Source: Prorocentrum cordatum | Lineage: Eukaryota > Sar > Dinophyceae > Prorocentrales > Prorocentraceae | DNA length: 64,000 bases | Direction of reading: 5' to 3' | Assembly: GCA_963575745.1 (NCBI GenBank) | Contig: CAUYUJ010014600.1 | Coordinates: forward strand, 272,245-336,244 | Part shown: one piece after another, positions 52,560 to 64,000 of the stretch | Layout: every line of letters begins with the position of its first letter | Numbering within the stretch: the first letter of the stretch is position 1 | Notes under the pieces: model-generated | The model's input: the letters and a program-made list of their open reading frames with translations, nothing else | Database searches by the model: none | What the model was told of the DNA's origin: nothing | Made by a program: the position numbers and the translations under genes

Positions 52560-53195
52560 TTTACCCGAACGCTCAGTGTTCTCCCCAGTGCCAGGGTTTT
52601 CATGCGACGCCAGCCAATACCCCCACTTCGTGGGGGGGCAATGCAAGCTCTACCAAACATCCACACGACTCTCGGGAACCACCCACACCCAGCTTCCCGC
52701 CCTATGACGTCAGGACACTTCACTTCGTGGCGCGCGGACGATCGTGGATACTACACTGGCGTGGAGTACACACCCGCAGAGGTTGATCACTTGTTTGGGC
52801 CCCGCATGTGCCCCGCATGGTGCATTTGTTGCGTATGACATACATAGTACAGAGAGACAGAGAGAGAGAGAGAGAGCAAGACAGAGAGCCAGTGGAGAGA
52901 GAGATAGAAAGAGATTCGTCACATGTGTGAGGCAACCTGAGAAGATGTGGTACACGGTACACGTGAGATGGTACGCAGTGCCAAGATAGTTGGTCACATT
53001 TTTGAGGCAAATTCCTGGGAAGGCGATTACACAAGTAGATGTGTTACGTATGATAGATATGAAGCAGAGAAAGAGCGAGAGACAGAGAGAAGGAGAGAGA
53101 GGAGTCGGTCACATCATTAGGGCAACTTCCTGAGGGATGTGGGAGGACACAAGAGAGAAGGTATCGTTGTCCCGATGGTTGTCTCGATGGTTGTC
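52560..53195. other. Unassigned with (AG)n tracts
   Basis: (ag)n at 52850-52915 and 53065-53105. cgtatgacatacatagtacagagaga and cgtatgatagatatgaagcagagaaa-like starts suggest a diverged direct repeat. No gene. Confidence 0.45.
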
Positions 53196-53199
53196 TTGA

Positions 53200-53460
53200 G
53201 AGGCTTTGGGGGGCTTCTTGAAAGCATGTTGGGGCCTCTTGGGGGCTTATTGGATCCTCCCGGAGGACTCTTGGAGCCGCTTGGACGCCTCCTGGGGCCA
53301 TCTTGGGGGCCTCTTGGAGCCAACTTGGAGCCTCTTTGGAACCTCTTGGGGGCCTCTTGGAGTCCTCTTGGGGCCTCTTGGGACCATCTTGGGCGCCTCT
53401 TGCGGCCTCATGGGCGCCTCTTGGGGCCATCTTGAGCGCCTCTTGGGGCCATCTTGGGTT
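53200..53460. repeat. cttggggcctcttgg degenerate array
   Basis: Same repeat type as the 864-bp unit. Confidence 0.8.
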
Positions 53461-53464
53461 TTAA

Positions 53465-53995
53465 AGATTCATGAAGAGCCCGCGGGTGGATTTTGATATT
53501 TTTCGGATGAGAAAGTCTTGCGTTTGCATATGTTTTCGGAACATCGCATCTTGAAATTATTGAAATCACATTATGTTTGGCAGGATTTCGGCACGCGCGC
53601 GCGGCGGCCGCGCGCATGTGCACTTCGTGTCATTTTTTGCAAGGGATGGTGGCCCTCGTAGGCTCGCAACCGTTGTTGCAGAAGGTCGAAGCACCTGAAA
53701 AGGTTCCTCGCAAAGGCCCTTTTAACAGAAATGTTTAAAATCTGGTGGGTTTCCTAGGAATCCGCAAGAGCGCGCGGAAGGACATTTTGACAATTTTTTC
53801 TGAGAAAACCATTGGGTTTTTGATGTTTTTATGTTAAAATCGTTACGAAACCTAAGGTTTTGGAAGGATTTCGTCTTGCGCGCACGAATGTCCACTTTAC
53901 CTTATTTTTTGCAAGGGATTCTTGCAATTTGATCAAGTAAAAACAAGAATTTTCATTTTCTATTGTTTTTTGCAAGGGAAAACGAGCGTCAACAA
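53465..53995. repeat. AT-rich direct repeat, about 275 bp
   Basis: ggatttcg(g/t)c(a/t)(c/t)gcgcgc, then cac(t)t and attttttgcaagggat occur at 53584-53650 and 53867-53925. A third ttttttgcaaggga is at 53967. Confidence 0.7.
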
Positions 53996-54188
53996 AAAAC
54001 CGGATCCGGAGCTCATCCACTTTTCTGAAGCTTTCGCGAAAAAATGATGAAAATGTAGCTGCGGCCTAGGCGCGGCGCAGAGGTCGCGCACCAGGGGTCC
54101 CAACAATAATAATTCTTTAGAAGGAATAATGTTCAACAACAACGGCAACAACAGCAGCAACAACATCAACAGCAACAACAATAACAAC

Positions 54189-54900
54189 GCTCCCGCTCAA
54201 GACGTCCTCCTTTTTCACTCAGGACCGGGGCTCTTGCTCGCCGCCGAAAGCCGCCGTCCCAACAAATCCAACGCTACCGCTGGAGACTTCCTCCCATTGT
54301 ACCTTGGACTGGCGCGTTACTCGTTGTCTCATCAGCGCCGCCCCCAGCAAAAACAGCGCTCCCGCTCCGCCGTCCTGACAAAACCAGCGTTCCCGCCCGA
54401 GACTTCCTCCAGTTTTGCGCTGGACTGGCGCCCTACTCTCTTTCGAATTGGCGCCGCTCCCAGCAAGAACAACGCTCCCGCTCGAGGGCTGCCTCCGTTT
54501 TTCCTCCGGACGGTGCTGTTCCTCGCCGCCGACAGCCCCCGTTCCGACAAAACCACGGCTCCCGCGAGACTTCCTCCCTTCTATCTCAAGGCGGTGCTCG
54601 TCCTCGCCACCGACAACCGCCGTCCCAACAAAACCAGCGCTCCCGCCCGAGACTTCGCATTGTCTTACGCTGGACTAGCGCCCTTCTCTCTTCAGCATTG
54701 GCGCCGCCCCCAGCAACAACAGCGGCCCTGCTCGAGACGTCCGCCCTTTCTATTCAGGGCAAGGTTTTTGCCTCGCCGCCGACAGCCCCCATCCCCACCA
54801 AGGCAATCCTGTCGCTCGATACTTCCTTGTGTTTTACCCTTGGCTGGGGCTCCACTGGCGGTTTCGCATCGGCGCAGCAAGGCGCGGGCATGCGTTTTCG
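54189..54900. repeat. Degenerate tandem array, about 83-bp units
   Basis: gctcccgctcgagacttcctcc-like starts recur about every 75-92 bp, alternating with ctcgccgccgacagccgccgt and caacaaaaccagc. A 290-codon open frame (54129-55001) is its translation. Confidence 0.75.
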
Positions 54901-55289
54901 AGGCGGGATATGTCGACATTCCTCGGAAGGGAGTGTTTGCAAGACCTCATTGGGCGAGAGACCTGGGAATGGGAAAAACGGACCCCACTATAGAACAATA
55001 GTCCCCATTATGGGAATGGTTATCCAGATGGTCGCATGCCTCGTGTGGAAATATCGCGCATGAGGGTGACATGATGTTATTGTTGCTGCTGGTGTTGTTG
55101 TTGGTGCTGGTGTTGTTATTGCTGTTGTTGGTGTTGCTATTGCTGCTGAACTTTCATTTCTGAAGAATAAGTATTGTTGATCCCCCCCACTGGTGCATAC
55201 TGTTTGTCTCAATCAAAGTGTGCCCCTCGACGCTCGTATCCTGCTTTTTGACTGGGGAAGTCTTGGTGCTCAAACTGGGCCCCTGGCCC

Positions 55290-55640
55290 CCCGGATTGGA
55301 GAAACAACTGCTCCCGCCTGAAACTTCCTCCAAATTTGCTCAAGACCCCCGCTCCTGAGACTTCCTCACAGTTTACTCAGGATCGGTGCTTCAGCCTGTG
55401 ACTCCCTCGCAATGTAGTCAAGGTCTCGCTCTTATCTGAGACTTCCTCACGATTTACTCAGGAACGGCGCTCCCGCTTGAGACTTCCCCGCAATTGAATC
55501 AAGACTTCCTCGCGTTTTAATCAAGACCCCTGCTCCCGCCAGAGAACCCTTTACATTTGATTCAGGAATTGCGCTCTCGCCTGTGACTTCCACGCAATGT
55601 ATTCAGACATGACGCTTTCGACGCTCAAGAAAAACGCTGC
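55290..55640. repeat. Degenerate tandem array, about 55-bp units
   Basis: gctcccgcctgaaacttcct, cgcaatttactcaggat and related units. Apparently derived from the array at 54189. 54901-55289 holds a ttgttgttgctg patch at 55080-55150 and nothing else. Confidence 0.7.
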
Positions 55641-55839
55641 GCCAAGGACGCCGTTACAAAATACTTAGTAATCGTGCTCTCGCCATACTCAAGCATCCCG
55701 CTTGAATGTCCCACCCGCCCAACCCGCCCGTCAAGGGATCGGCCGCCCGTCGTGGGCTCCCACACGAGACTTCCTTCGGGAACGGCGCTTTCGCTTAGGA
55801 CTTCCTCGAACGTCACGTTCTTACCTTCCTACGCCTCCT

Positions 55840-55989
55840 CCCTATCCCTCCTCCCTCCTCCCTCCTCTCCTCCCATTTTTCTCCCTCCTCTCTTCCCTCA
55901 CCCTTACGCCTTTCTGCCTTATCCCTCTCTCCCTACTCTCCCTCCTCTCTTCTTCCTCCCCTCTCCTGACTCCTCCCTCCTTTTTTCTT

Positions 55990-56023
<34 letters not shown>

Positions 56024-56175
56024 CCTCTCTCTCTCTCTTTCTCTACCTCTCTTATTTGTCTTGTTTGGTTTCTCTCTCTCTCTCTGCCTCTAATCAACCG
56101 CCCCCCTCTTCGCTCCTTCTCTCCTGGCGTTTTCCCTTTTCCTTCGTCCCTCCCCCTCGTTTCCCCCCTCCTCTT
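55840..56175. repeat. Pyrimidine tract, (CT)n and (CCT)n
   Basis: ctccctcctcc and ctctctctc runs. Positions 56180-56460 are unassigned. Confidence 0.85.
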
Positions 56176-56469
56176 TTTGCAGGGACCACACCAAGTCCAA
56201 TGGCGGGCACATGTACGCCCACGAGGGACTGTCCGCCCGTTCAGGTTTGCCCGCCAGTCTAAGCCCGCCGCCCCCCACAAGGAGAAAGAATCCTCCCAAA
56301 GGGGCTGCGATCGAAGACAATAGGGCGGGTATCGAGAATTCGAGGGTGTGGGGAACTCGTTTTGAATGACACGCGGGCAAGTAAGAGCGAACAATCTTAG
56401 ACTGATCGTTATTGTTGTTATTGGTGTTGTTGTTGTTGTTGTTGTGTTGTGTTGGGTCCCGGGAGGGGT

Positions 56470-56800
56470 CCTGGGTCAGAATGCCCCCCTCCCCGGGGGT
56501 CCCAAGTCCCAAAACCCCCAAAGACGAATCAAGACTGCCCCCAGAGGCCCCCAAGTCGGTCCAAGAGGGCCCCGAATCGCCAAACGATCGGTCCAAGACG
56601 CCAGAGTAGCCTCCAAACGGCCCAACAGGTTTCCACAGGCGCCCCGGGAAGCCTCCAAACGCGCTCCCAAGAGGGCCGCGAGCGGGAAACATGATTGATT
56701 GCCATTCCTGGAAAAGGTCTCTCCTGGAGCTTGGGCTTATCGCCTCTTCGGCCTCCCGACGCTCCAAGACGGCCCAGGAGGCCACCGAGATCGCCCGAGG
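56470..56800. repeat. Diverged relative of the 864-bp unit
   Basis: cgctcccaagagggccgcga, ggagcttgggctt and cccgacgctccaagacggcc line up with arm 2 (46520-46640). A TTAA-family element follows directly, as with arm 1. Confidence 0.55.
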
Positions 56801-56809
56801 TAGCTTTCA

Positions 56810-56990
56810 GTCGGGCCTGTCCCCCTACAGGGGGATTTTCGAGGAAAGATAACAAATACCCCAAAACATACCCGCAAAAGGTGAAAAAACATAATAATCC
56901 GCAGACTATTTTCGGACTATCTTTTGTCTACTCTTGGGGTGTATTTTTGATTCTTCGTCGACGATCCCCCTGTAGGGGGACAGGCCCGAC
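56810..56990 (+). mobile_element. TTAA-family element, well-preserved ends
   Basis: 181 bp. gtcgggcctgtccccctaca and ctgtagggggacaggcccgac are near-perfect inverted ends. Flanks ttca and ttcg. Confidence 0.85.
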
Positions 56991-57275
56991 TTCGAAAGGC
57001 AGCCCAGGGCCCAAGAGGGCCTCCGCGCGGGGCGGGGGCCTCGCCCCGGTGGGCGGCCGCGGCTCGCCCCCCCGCGGGCGCCCCCGCGCGCCGGGCGGGC
57101 CCGCCGGGGCTCCGCCCATGCGGGCGCGGCCGGGGCGCCCCGCGGGCGCCCCGCGCGCCGGGCGGGCCCCGCCGGGGCTTCGCTCGGTCGGCGGGCGGCC
57201 GCGGGCGCGGCGTGGGCGCCCCGTGCGCCGGGCGGCGAGTCCGCCGGGGGGTGCCGCTCGTGGTCGGCGGCCACC

Positions 57276-57428
57276 TGTCGTCGCTCGGACGTCCATTTCC
57301 CGTGCAGTTTTTCAGGTTTCGTGCTCGATGGTCCAGGATGGTCCTCGATGGTCCAGGATGGTCCTCGAAGTTCCATTTCCCGTTTTTTCCCTCGCCGAGA
57401 AAAAGTGCACACGCCCGAGCGATGCCAG
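57276..57428. mobile_element. Inverted-repeat element, cgtcgctcggacg ends, copy 2
   Basis: tgtcgtcgctcggacgtcca at the left, cacacgcccgagcgatgcca at the right. Internal direct repeats of gatggtccaggatggtcctc. 56995-57275 is very G+C-rich with no gene. 57430-57900 is unassigned. Confidence 0.55.
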
Positions 57429-57904
57429 GGCCATGGGCGCCTCGTGGGTGCCCCGTGCTGCCTGCATGGCCTGCGTTGCGCTGCCCACGGCCTACAGCAC
57501 GCCGCCTGCGCACGTCCCAGCAGACAGCCTGCACCGCGCACAGCTGGAGCCACATGGACTGCGACGCGTTGCTGTTCACCGCGCTGCCTGCAACAAGCGC
57601 CGCTTGCCCCACTTTGCTTGCACACGCACGACTTGCACCCCATAGCTAGCACCACACTTGGCTTGAACCACATGGCTGACACACTCATATTGCAAGATCT
57701 CACCGTTCGGGGCCCACGCAGGCAAGGAAGATATCGGAGGTTGAGGGGTTTGAACGGACGAGACCCCAACTGGCAAGTCGGATTCGGTTTCTGTTCGTGT
57801 CGTGCGTGCGGGCGAGGCAAAGCTGCGCAACTTCCTGCATTTGCAGAGGCCACATGGAGCCCAAAAAGTCGCTGGCCCCCCCCCCCGCCCCTCCCCCGGC
57901 CAGG

Positions 57905-58725
57905 CGCGGCCCCCGATGGTTGTCCCGCGAGTTGTCTTGATGGCTGTTCCGATGGTTGTCCCGATGGTTGTCGCGATGGTTGTCCCGATGTTTGTCTCGA
58001 CGGTTGTCCCGACGGCTGCCCCCCTGGTTCTCAACATGGATGTCACGATGGTTGTAGCGGTGGTTGTCCCGATGGTTGCCCCGATGGGCATCCCGATGGT
58101 TGTCCCGATGGGTGTCCCGATGGTGTTGTCCCGATGGTATTGTAACGGTGGTTTCCCCGACGGTTGCCCCGACGGTTGTCCCGATGGTTGTCCCGATGGT
58201 TGTCCCGATGGCTGTCCCGATGGTTGTCCCGATGGTTACCTCGAAGGTTGTCCCGATGGTGGTTCCGATGGTCTTGTCCCCATGGTGTTCTGACGATAGT
58301 TGTCCCGATGGTTGTCCCGATGGGTGTCCCGATGGTTGTCCCGATGGTTGACCCGATGGTTGACCCGATGGTGTGCCCGATGGTTGTCCCGATGGTTGTA
58401 CCAACGGTTGCCCCGATGGTGGTTCCGATGGTTGTCGCGATGGTTGTCCCGTTGCTTGTCCCGATGGTTGACCCGATGGTTTCCCCGATGGTTGTTCCGA
58501 TGGTTGTCCTGACGGTTGTCTTGATGGTTGTTCTGATGGTTGTCCCGATGGTTGTCCCGACGTACGGTTGTCCCGATGGTTGTCCCGATGGTTGTCCCGA
58601 TGGTTATCCCGATGGTTGACCCGAATGTTGCCTCGATGGTTGTCCCGAAAGTTGTCCCGACGGTTGGCCCGATGGTGTCCCGATGGTTGTCCCGATAGTG
58701 TCCCGATGGTGGGTACAGAGATAGA
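57905..58725. repeat. 12-bp minisatellite, ggttgtcccgat
   Basis: About 65 units. The frame-preserving period yields VVPM, WLSR and HRDN repeat proteins that are artefacts. Confidence 0.95.
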
Positions 58726-59115
58726 TAGGTAGATAGTCGGATCGCGAGATAGATAGATAGACCAATAGACATATCGACACATAAAGTGCCAACTCGACCG
58801 CCATCACCATCACCACCACCACCACCACCACCACCACCACCACCAACACCACCACCACCACCACCACCACCACCACCACCACCACCACTCACAACAATTT
58901 ATACATATCTATAGAGATGCCGGGATATAGACATATATCTATATGTGTGTACGTATTTATATATGTGTATATCGAGAGAGATGGACACATCCATACATAT
59001 GTATATATATATAGTTATATGTACACATATATACACATGTATATATATATACATTACACATATATCGACACACATCGATACACACATATGTATATATATA
59101 TGTGAGCATTATGAA
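58720..59115. repeat. (GATA)n, (CCA)n and (TA/CA)n microsatellites
   Basis: gatagatag at 58718-58765, (cac)n at 58805-58890, tatatgtgtata-type at 58900-59110. Confidence 0.95.
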
Positions 59116-59119
59116 ATGA

Positions 59120-60260
59120 TAATTTGATATATATAGGCCAGATGATAGTTAGGACAGTTGAAGAACCCAACAAAGAACTCAGAGCCATCGCAAATCGACC
59201 GCCTCCCCTTTTCCCCCCCAACCTCCTTATCACCCGTAGGGTGGTCCTATCGGCACCATACTTCGGAGCTCTGGGTCTCTGGTGTCCTTCCCATGGGGGG
59301 CCTCTACTCCCCAGACGCCCTCAGGAGGCGCGAGAAGGGCGTACCCAGATCCGTCTCGTCGACTATCACGTGCGACGAACTATCCATACGAATGCCGTCT
59401 TCATGCCGATGCGCGATCCCGCGGACACGCGGTCCCAAAGATCTGTTCTCCGCTCACGGGATCTTCCAATTTATCCTCCTCCCACGTCTTGGGAAACCAA
59501 ACGGCACCGATACCGCTACCCCCCAGACCTCTCCTGAAGTGCCTTCTGATCACAATTTCGACGCGAATCCGGCCTTGGCGACGAGAGCCTCCAAGGAGGC
59601 CCATCACGGCGAAAACGAGGCAAGGGCAGCAGTATTGGTAACTGCTTCTGCTTCAGGCGTCGCTCCATGCGGGGGCGATACATGGGGGGGGAAGAACTGT
59701 GCACTTCTCTGGCCCTGAAGGATCCCCCTTTGGGGGCCCTCTTCTGCGGCCCTCGCTGCCCGACCATGTCGCGCCCCCCCCCCCCCCCCATTCTGCGACG
59801 CCCAACTCCTTGGAGGGCCAAGACGTCCGTAGTGGACCGTGGGCCGACGGGGCGGGCGGCGAGGTCGCCGCCAGGCGCACGGCATCTTGGCCCCATGTGG
59901 CATGAGCGGAACGAACACACACACACATACAACAACTGTTAAACGTAAAGGTTCAAGTTGATTTAAGCTGACCTTTTTCACAAACTTGAGCCTGAACTTA
60001 TTCTTGACCTGTTTAACCCCAACCCCAGATTGCTTGATCCGAAGACCATCGCCTAGACACCGACGCCTCGCCCGTCGCATCCACGGGGTGCATCGTCTAT
60101 GCGTTCGCTGGAACGGGGGTCGGCGTCGGGCAAAGGGAATTTCAAGTTCTGGGCCCTGTGCACTCTTCCTGGGCGGAGGCCATGGAATCTCTGCCCGCTG
60201 TCACTCATGTTTCAAGCCCTATGCACTTCTTTTCGGGGCCGATGGGCTGTGCGCTCTGGT
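59120..60260. other. Unassigned
   Basis: Several short open frames on both strands (longest 186 codons, plus, 59158-59718), none with a recognised domain. gggggaagaactgtgcacttctctgg resembles gagaaaggtgcacttctcgg at 4080. Confidence 0.3.
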
Positions 60261-60261
60261 C

Positions 60262-60493
60262 GGGGATCTCCTGACCCGGGTCAACCTAGACCCGGGTCAG
60301 CCAGGGCTTGCAGAATCCTGCAAGATCCTGCAAGACCGTGCACCCAGACCAGGGTCAATGCGAAGGATCCTGCAAGATCCTGCAGGATCCTGTACCCAAA
60401 CCCAGGTCAATGGGAGTCTGGCCCTGCAGGATCCTGCAAGATTTGGCACTCTGGCTGACTCCCGTTTGCATTGACCCCCGTCTCAAAGCTCCC
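60262..60493. mobile_element. Inverted-repeat element with ggatcctgcaag core, copy 2
   Basis: ggggatctcctgacccgggt at the left; gtttgcattgacccccgtct and caaagctccc at the right. Internal ggatcctgcaagatcctgca repeats, longer than copy 1. Confidence 0.7.
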
Positions 60494-61560
60494 GATCTGG
60501 CCGTGCAAAAAATTGTCCGGGCCCTGCCCCGGAGGCCCCCATGGACGCCTCCCGGCCGGGCCCGGGCGGGGGGCCACATGCCGCCCCGTGGAGCGTGGCC
60601 GAAGGCCCGCTGCACGGGGGGAGCGATTGGAGGCACGCGCCGAGGGCAGGCGGAGCGAAGCGGGGAGGTGCAGGGCGAAGCCTCCTGTCTGATGCCACGA
60701 GTTTATATGTATACAAAAATGTATGTATATAGTTTCATGTTTATTCATTGATTTATGGTATTGCCGCTATTAAGTAATATGATTCTTCTTCTTATTACTA
60801 CTATTATTATTATTCTTATTATTATATTTATATATGTATATACAGATGTCTGTTTTTGGGGTCCCGAAGCAGGAGGGGACGCGCTGCGCCGGGCAGGCGC
60901 TGTTACGGAGAGCGCGGCTGCCAGCTGCTGGCCGAGCTCGGCGGCGGCGCCTAACAGCAGGTCAGGCGACCCCGATCCTCGACTCCTTGCGGGGTTTCCG
61001 AGCGGACCCGAAATTTGAAGCCAAACTCTGGGATACTCGACGGGGGGGCGTCCATCCACGATAGGGGTGCGTCCGCATAGCCCCCAGGGGGGGGGCATCC
61101 CCGAGTTTCTCCAGTGTTCCTGAGCGGCCGAATTTCTGGACGGAGCTCAGGGATTGGGGTCGATGAATCGCCTGCGAGCGCACTAGAAAACATACTCACG
61201 TGCCGTTGACGTGGCCGCCGAGGATCCACTCGAACGCAGGCGAAAAGCCATCAAAGGCAAAGCGTGCGCGCGTAGATTGAATTTGCGGTCGCTTGACGAA
61301 GTCGTCAGAGCTTCTAGCTGTACTGAAGCATCGCGGCTACGCAGGGGCCGATCATACGATATAAGTCGGCCCGAGCCTGTTGCAGATTGCTTTTGCTTCG
61401 TATTAGGCGCAGTCGTCTGTCGGGACGGGGCGCCATTGAAACAGGCCATCGCTTTCGAATGGGCAGGAGGGAGGTCGAGACGCAGCCGCTCGGCATTGTC
61501 AGAGAGCCCTCCCGCGGCGCGCTTTGACGCCACGCCGACAAAAACTGGTCATATCCAAAA
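60494..61560. other. Unassigned; AT-rich block and short direct repeat
   Basis: AT-rich (att)n at 60700-60850. ttccgagcggacccgaaattt (60997) and ttcctgagcggccgaatttc (61119) begin diverged direct repeats. Open frames on both strands at 61183-61560 have no recognised domain. Confidence 0.4.
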
Positions 61561-61564
61561 TCAA

Positions 61565-61758
61565 CCGGGGTCGGCAAAGAGGGGGGTGTCCAAGAGGGGG
61601 GGGTGCAAATCATGGCCGGCGGCATGTGCGCGGCCCAGCGGGGGGGCCTGGGACGTAATGAAATAAGAAGAGGCGCCATGAAATCTGGGAAATATCATGG
61701 CCCCCGCCATGATATCCAACCACCCCTAGTCATCACCCCCCTCTTTTCCGCCCCCGAA
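61565..61758. mobile_element. Inverted-repeat element with 4-bp target duplication, copy 2
   Basis: 194 bp. ccggggtcggcaaagagggg and ccccctcttttccgcccccg aa ends, flanked by tcaa on both sides. Same family as 22337-22534. Confidence 0.85.
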
Positions 61759-61875
61759 TCAATCGCTGGCCCTTCAGAATCGCCGAAGGGGCCATGGCTC
61801 GGGGTCCGTCGGGCTCTGCCGACGGCCAACCGCTCGCCTAGGACGGGAATGACGCCCTCCTGTTGATGGGCATGC

Positions 61876-62011
61876 TTTCCACTACCACCACCACCATAAG
61901 TTGGAGGGGGCAAACAGGAGGAGGAGGAGGAGGAGGAGGCGGAGGAGGAGGAGGAGGAGGAGGAGAAGGGGACCCCCTCCCCCTCCTACTCATGGTGGTG
62001 GTGGTGGAAAA
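61876..62011. repeat. Foldback around (GGA)n
   Basis: tttccactaccaccaccacc and ataagttggaggggg mirror ccccctcctactcatggtgg and tggtggtggaaaa. The loop is (GGA)n. Confidence 0.65.
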
Positions 62012-62037
62012 CAGGCCCATCATCTGTAGCTGATCCA

Positions 62038-62132
62038 GCATGCGTTCCAGAGATGTCCATGTTCATTTGCCGGCCCTCGCTCCTGCAGCCCGTTCTGAAC
62101 ATCCGCTGATCTCGGACATCCTGGAACGCATC
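62038..62132. repeat. Short foldback, gcatgcgttccag arms
   Basis: gcatgcgttccagagatgtcc mirrors ggacatcctggaacgcatc. Confidence 0.6.
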
Positions 62133-62251
62133 ACTATCGGGACCGCTTGCTCCGCTGATCTAAGGCCGTCGCGCCCCGCCGCCAGCCGGCCGCAGGCCGC
62201 GGCAGCCAGCGCTCCTAAAGCGACAGGGGCATGCTCGAGCTGGTGCGGTAG

Positions 62252-62578
62252 CTGCTCCCGTCCAGGCTGCTGGCGTTGCTGTCGGCAGCCTCGTCGCCCC
62301 CCTCAGAGTCCTCATCCTCCCCTATGGCGAGGCCAGAGCTGGTGCAAAAACTCGGGCCGAGAAGAACGATTTACCCCAAGACATTTGATGTCCTGATGTG
62401 GTCACAATCTGCGGTGCCCAGAAGTCTCGACCATTTCCCAAGGACCAACTTTTCATCCCGAGCCGCGTTTGAATGGTTCCTGGAGCCTGCTAAGGGCCCT
62501 CAGGGGCCGAAAACTACGAAAACCTCCTGTCTGTATGTTTTTCCAAACCTCCTGTGTTGGTTTCTCGTTGTTGGATAA
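62252..62578 (+). other. Open frame of unknown status
   Basis: 108 codons without ATG near the start; ARPELVQKLGPRRTIYPKTF and VPRSLDHFPRTNFSSRAAFE read like protein, but no family or splice support. Confidence 0.2.
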
Positions 62579-62584
62579 AACACT

Positions 62585-64000
62585 GTGATCTCGCACTGAG
62601 GACTCCTGAATGGGAGATCCGTCGTTAAAAACTCATAATCCAGAACTAACAGTAAGGAGCCCTTGATACGGAATCCTTATGTAGAGGATCCTCAATAAAG
62701 TGGTCAATGTGTTAGTTGTTCTGTTGATTTTTGTGTTTGTTGTGAAGAGGGGCGTTTAGTAGGGAACCCTGAGCAAGGCCTCCTTGCCAGGGAACCCTCG
62801 CGAAAAGGAAATGATCCGTCATAAGACATGTTTCAGAATGGGTCTTACACAAAGGGGGCCTCAGGAAGGACACATGACTAAGGCATCCTTACTAGGAGAT
62901 CCTCGGTAAGGTATCTGCGGGGTCGAAAGCTCAATGCGGTATCAGTAGGAAACAAGAACCAGTGGTAAGGAACCCTCAGAAAATAAATGTGACGAACGAA
63001 TATTGACTGAGGAACCCTTGCGAATGATTGCTTAGTCGCGCCTCCATAGTAAGGGCTTCGTGATGGGGAATCCTTCGTCAGAACTATTACAAAGGACTCC
63101 TGAGCAATCCGTTGTAAGGCTCCATTCAATACAGAATAACCATTAAGGGTCTTGTAAAACGGTGTCCGCCATGAAGGATCCCCAGTAAAGCATCCTCTAA
63201 TATGAAATATGGCGTGAAGTCGCCATACTAGGGAACCCTTTACACAGGAATCCTTGATAGTGACTCGTGCTTACCCTGAATAAGAAAACATGAATCAGGA
63301 CTCCTTATGCAGGAATCCTTGTTCAAGAATCTCTCACAAAAAACTCAAGATCATATCACACAATGGACCTTAGAAACAAAAACAGGTGGATCCTCAGTAA
63401 GGCATCCGTAATACGGAATGCTTAAGAACGTATCATTGGTAAGATAATCCTTATTGAGGGCCCCCCCTGCACCAAAACTGACGACGAACCCTGACACCAG
63501 AACCCTTGCGAATGATTCCTTCGTCGCGCCTCCTGCGTAAGGGAGTCCTTGGTACCTGTGTGGGTTCTTTCCAGGGGCTCCTGACTGGGAAATCCTTATG
63601 AGGAGCCTGTGAATAAAGAAATGTCCTTCAGGAGCCCATAGTAAGGCATCCTCACTCAAGAATCCGGTTGAAGGGTGCTGAGTGGGGAACCCAGGTCCGC
63701 ATTCCTTACTAAAGGAACCTCACCCAGGACCTCTTGATAGTGATCCCTGACAACCCTAAGCTGGACTCCGTATGAAGACATTTGTATTTAGGGATATGAC
63801 ATAAAAGGGCCCTTAGAAACGAACCCTTCCTAAGGTATCCTTACAAAGGGATCCTTCGTAACGTATGGGAGGAGTCCTCCGTAACGAATCTTGACTCGGG
63901 AACCCTTACGAATTGTTCCTTAGTCGCGCCTTCTTAGCAAGGAGTCCCTGGTCGGGGACCCCGAGTAAGGAGTTCTTACAAAGGAGCCCTGGGGCGGCGG
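62585..64000. repeat. Degenerate array of ggaatccttag-type units with higher-order period
   Basis: Half-palindromic units such as aaggaatccttag, aaggcatcctta and gaacccttgcg recur every 15-30 bp. A longer block (gaacccttgcgaatgattcc...gtcgcgcct) recurs at about 63012, 63500 and 63900. Base composition is less G+C-rich than the rest of the window. It continues past the end. Confidence 0.75.

Noticed and set aside
54129-55001. 290-codon frame with NKTSAPARD repeats
   Set aside because: Translation of the 83-bp degenerate array; start lies in a caacaa microsatellite.
57700-58892. 360-codon minus-strand and 151- to 274-codon plus-strand frames with regular motifs
   Set aside because: Product of the 12-bp ggttgtcccgat minisatellite, open in all frames.
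59230-59650. Protein-like reading on both strands
   Set aside because: Several frames look equally plausible, none matches a family, and there are no splice signals.
62585-64000. Possible CRISPR-like alternation of repeats and spacers
   Set aside because: Units are degenerate, variable in spacing and in a eukaryotic genome; no cas genes.

Overview
The window looks like nuclear DNA of a dinoflagellate alga. The reasons are a relic of the dinoflagellate spliced leader at 13129-13150 (18 of 22 positions match the leader as I remember it), a split gene whose introns appear to begin with GC rather than GT, G+C-rich coding pockets, decayed non-LTR retrotransposons with a C-terminal RNase H, and an extreme load of microsatellites and short inverted-repeat elements. 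A Prorocentrum-like species would fit, but that is a guess. There are no bacterial operons, rRNA, tRNA or CRISPR features. Almost every long open frame is a translated simple repeat.

The most gene-like content is on the minus strand. Six short blocks match successive parts of a HAD-superfamily phosphatase-like protein, and they lie in the correct order: 40533-40439 (DMDQT nucleophile motif), 39457-39310, 31867-31802, 31144-31104, 28642-28575 and 12920-12828 (C-terminus with stop). If they belong to one gene, it spans about 27.7 kb for a protein of perhaps 170-200 residues, and its introns hold most of the repeats of the window. A segment carrying the second acidic HAD motif was not found. Other possible coding pockets are a very basic open exon at 939-451, short minus-strand exon candidates at 44880-44739 and 45470-45312, and a plus-strand frame with one stop at 27603-28133.

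Region by region: 0-3.4 kb is the basic exon followed by minisatellites. 3.4-11 kb is a mosaic of TTAA-flanked elements, purine or pyrimidine tracts and degenerate duplications. 11.2-12.7 kb is a minus-strand retrotransposon tail (RNase H, zinc-ribbon-like end). 13.7-18.1 kb is a decayed plus-strand retrotransposon (endonuclease, reverse transcriptase, RNase H) split by foldback elements. 18.4-20.1 kb is a 64-bp satellite. 20.3-23 kb is a pile of nested elements. 23-34 kb is microsatellites, more foldbacks and HAD exons. 34-41 kb holds further elements and the first two HAD exons. 42-47.4 kb contains an 864-bp inverted duplication amid 12-bp ATCGATCTCACT arrays. 47.8-62.5 kb is microsatellites, tandem arrays and scattered elements. 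62.6 kb to the end is a degenerate GGAATCCTTA-type array that runs off the window.

At least a dozen families of short terminal-inverted-repeat elements recur. Three have target duplications that can be read directly: TTAA, a 5-bp duplication, and a 4-bp duplication. Nested insertions give a relative age order.
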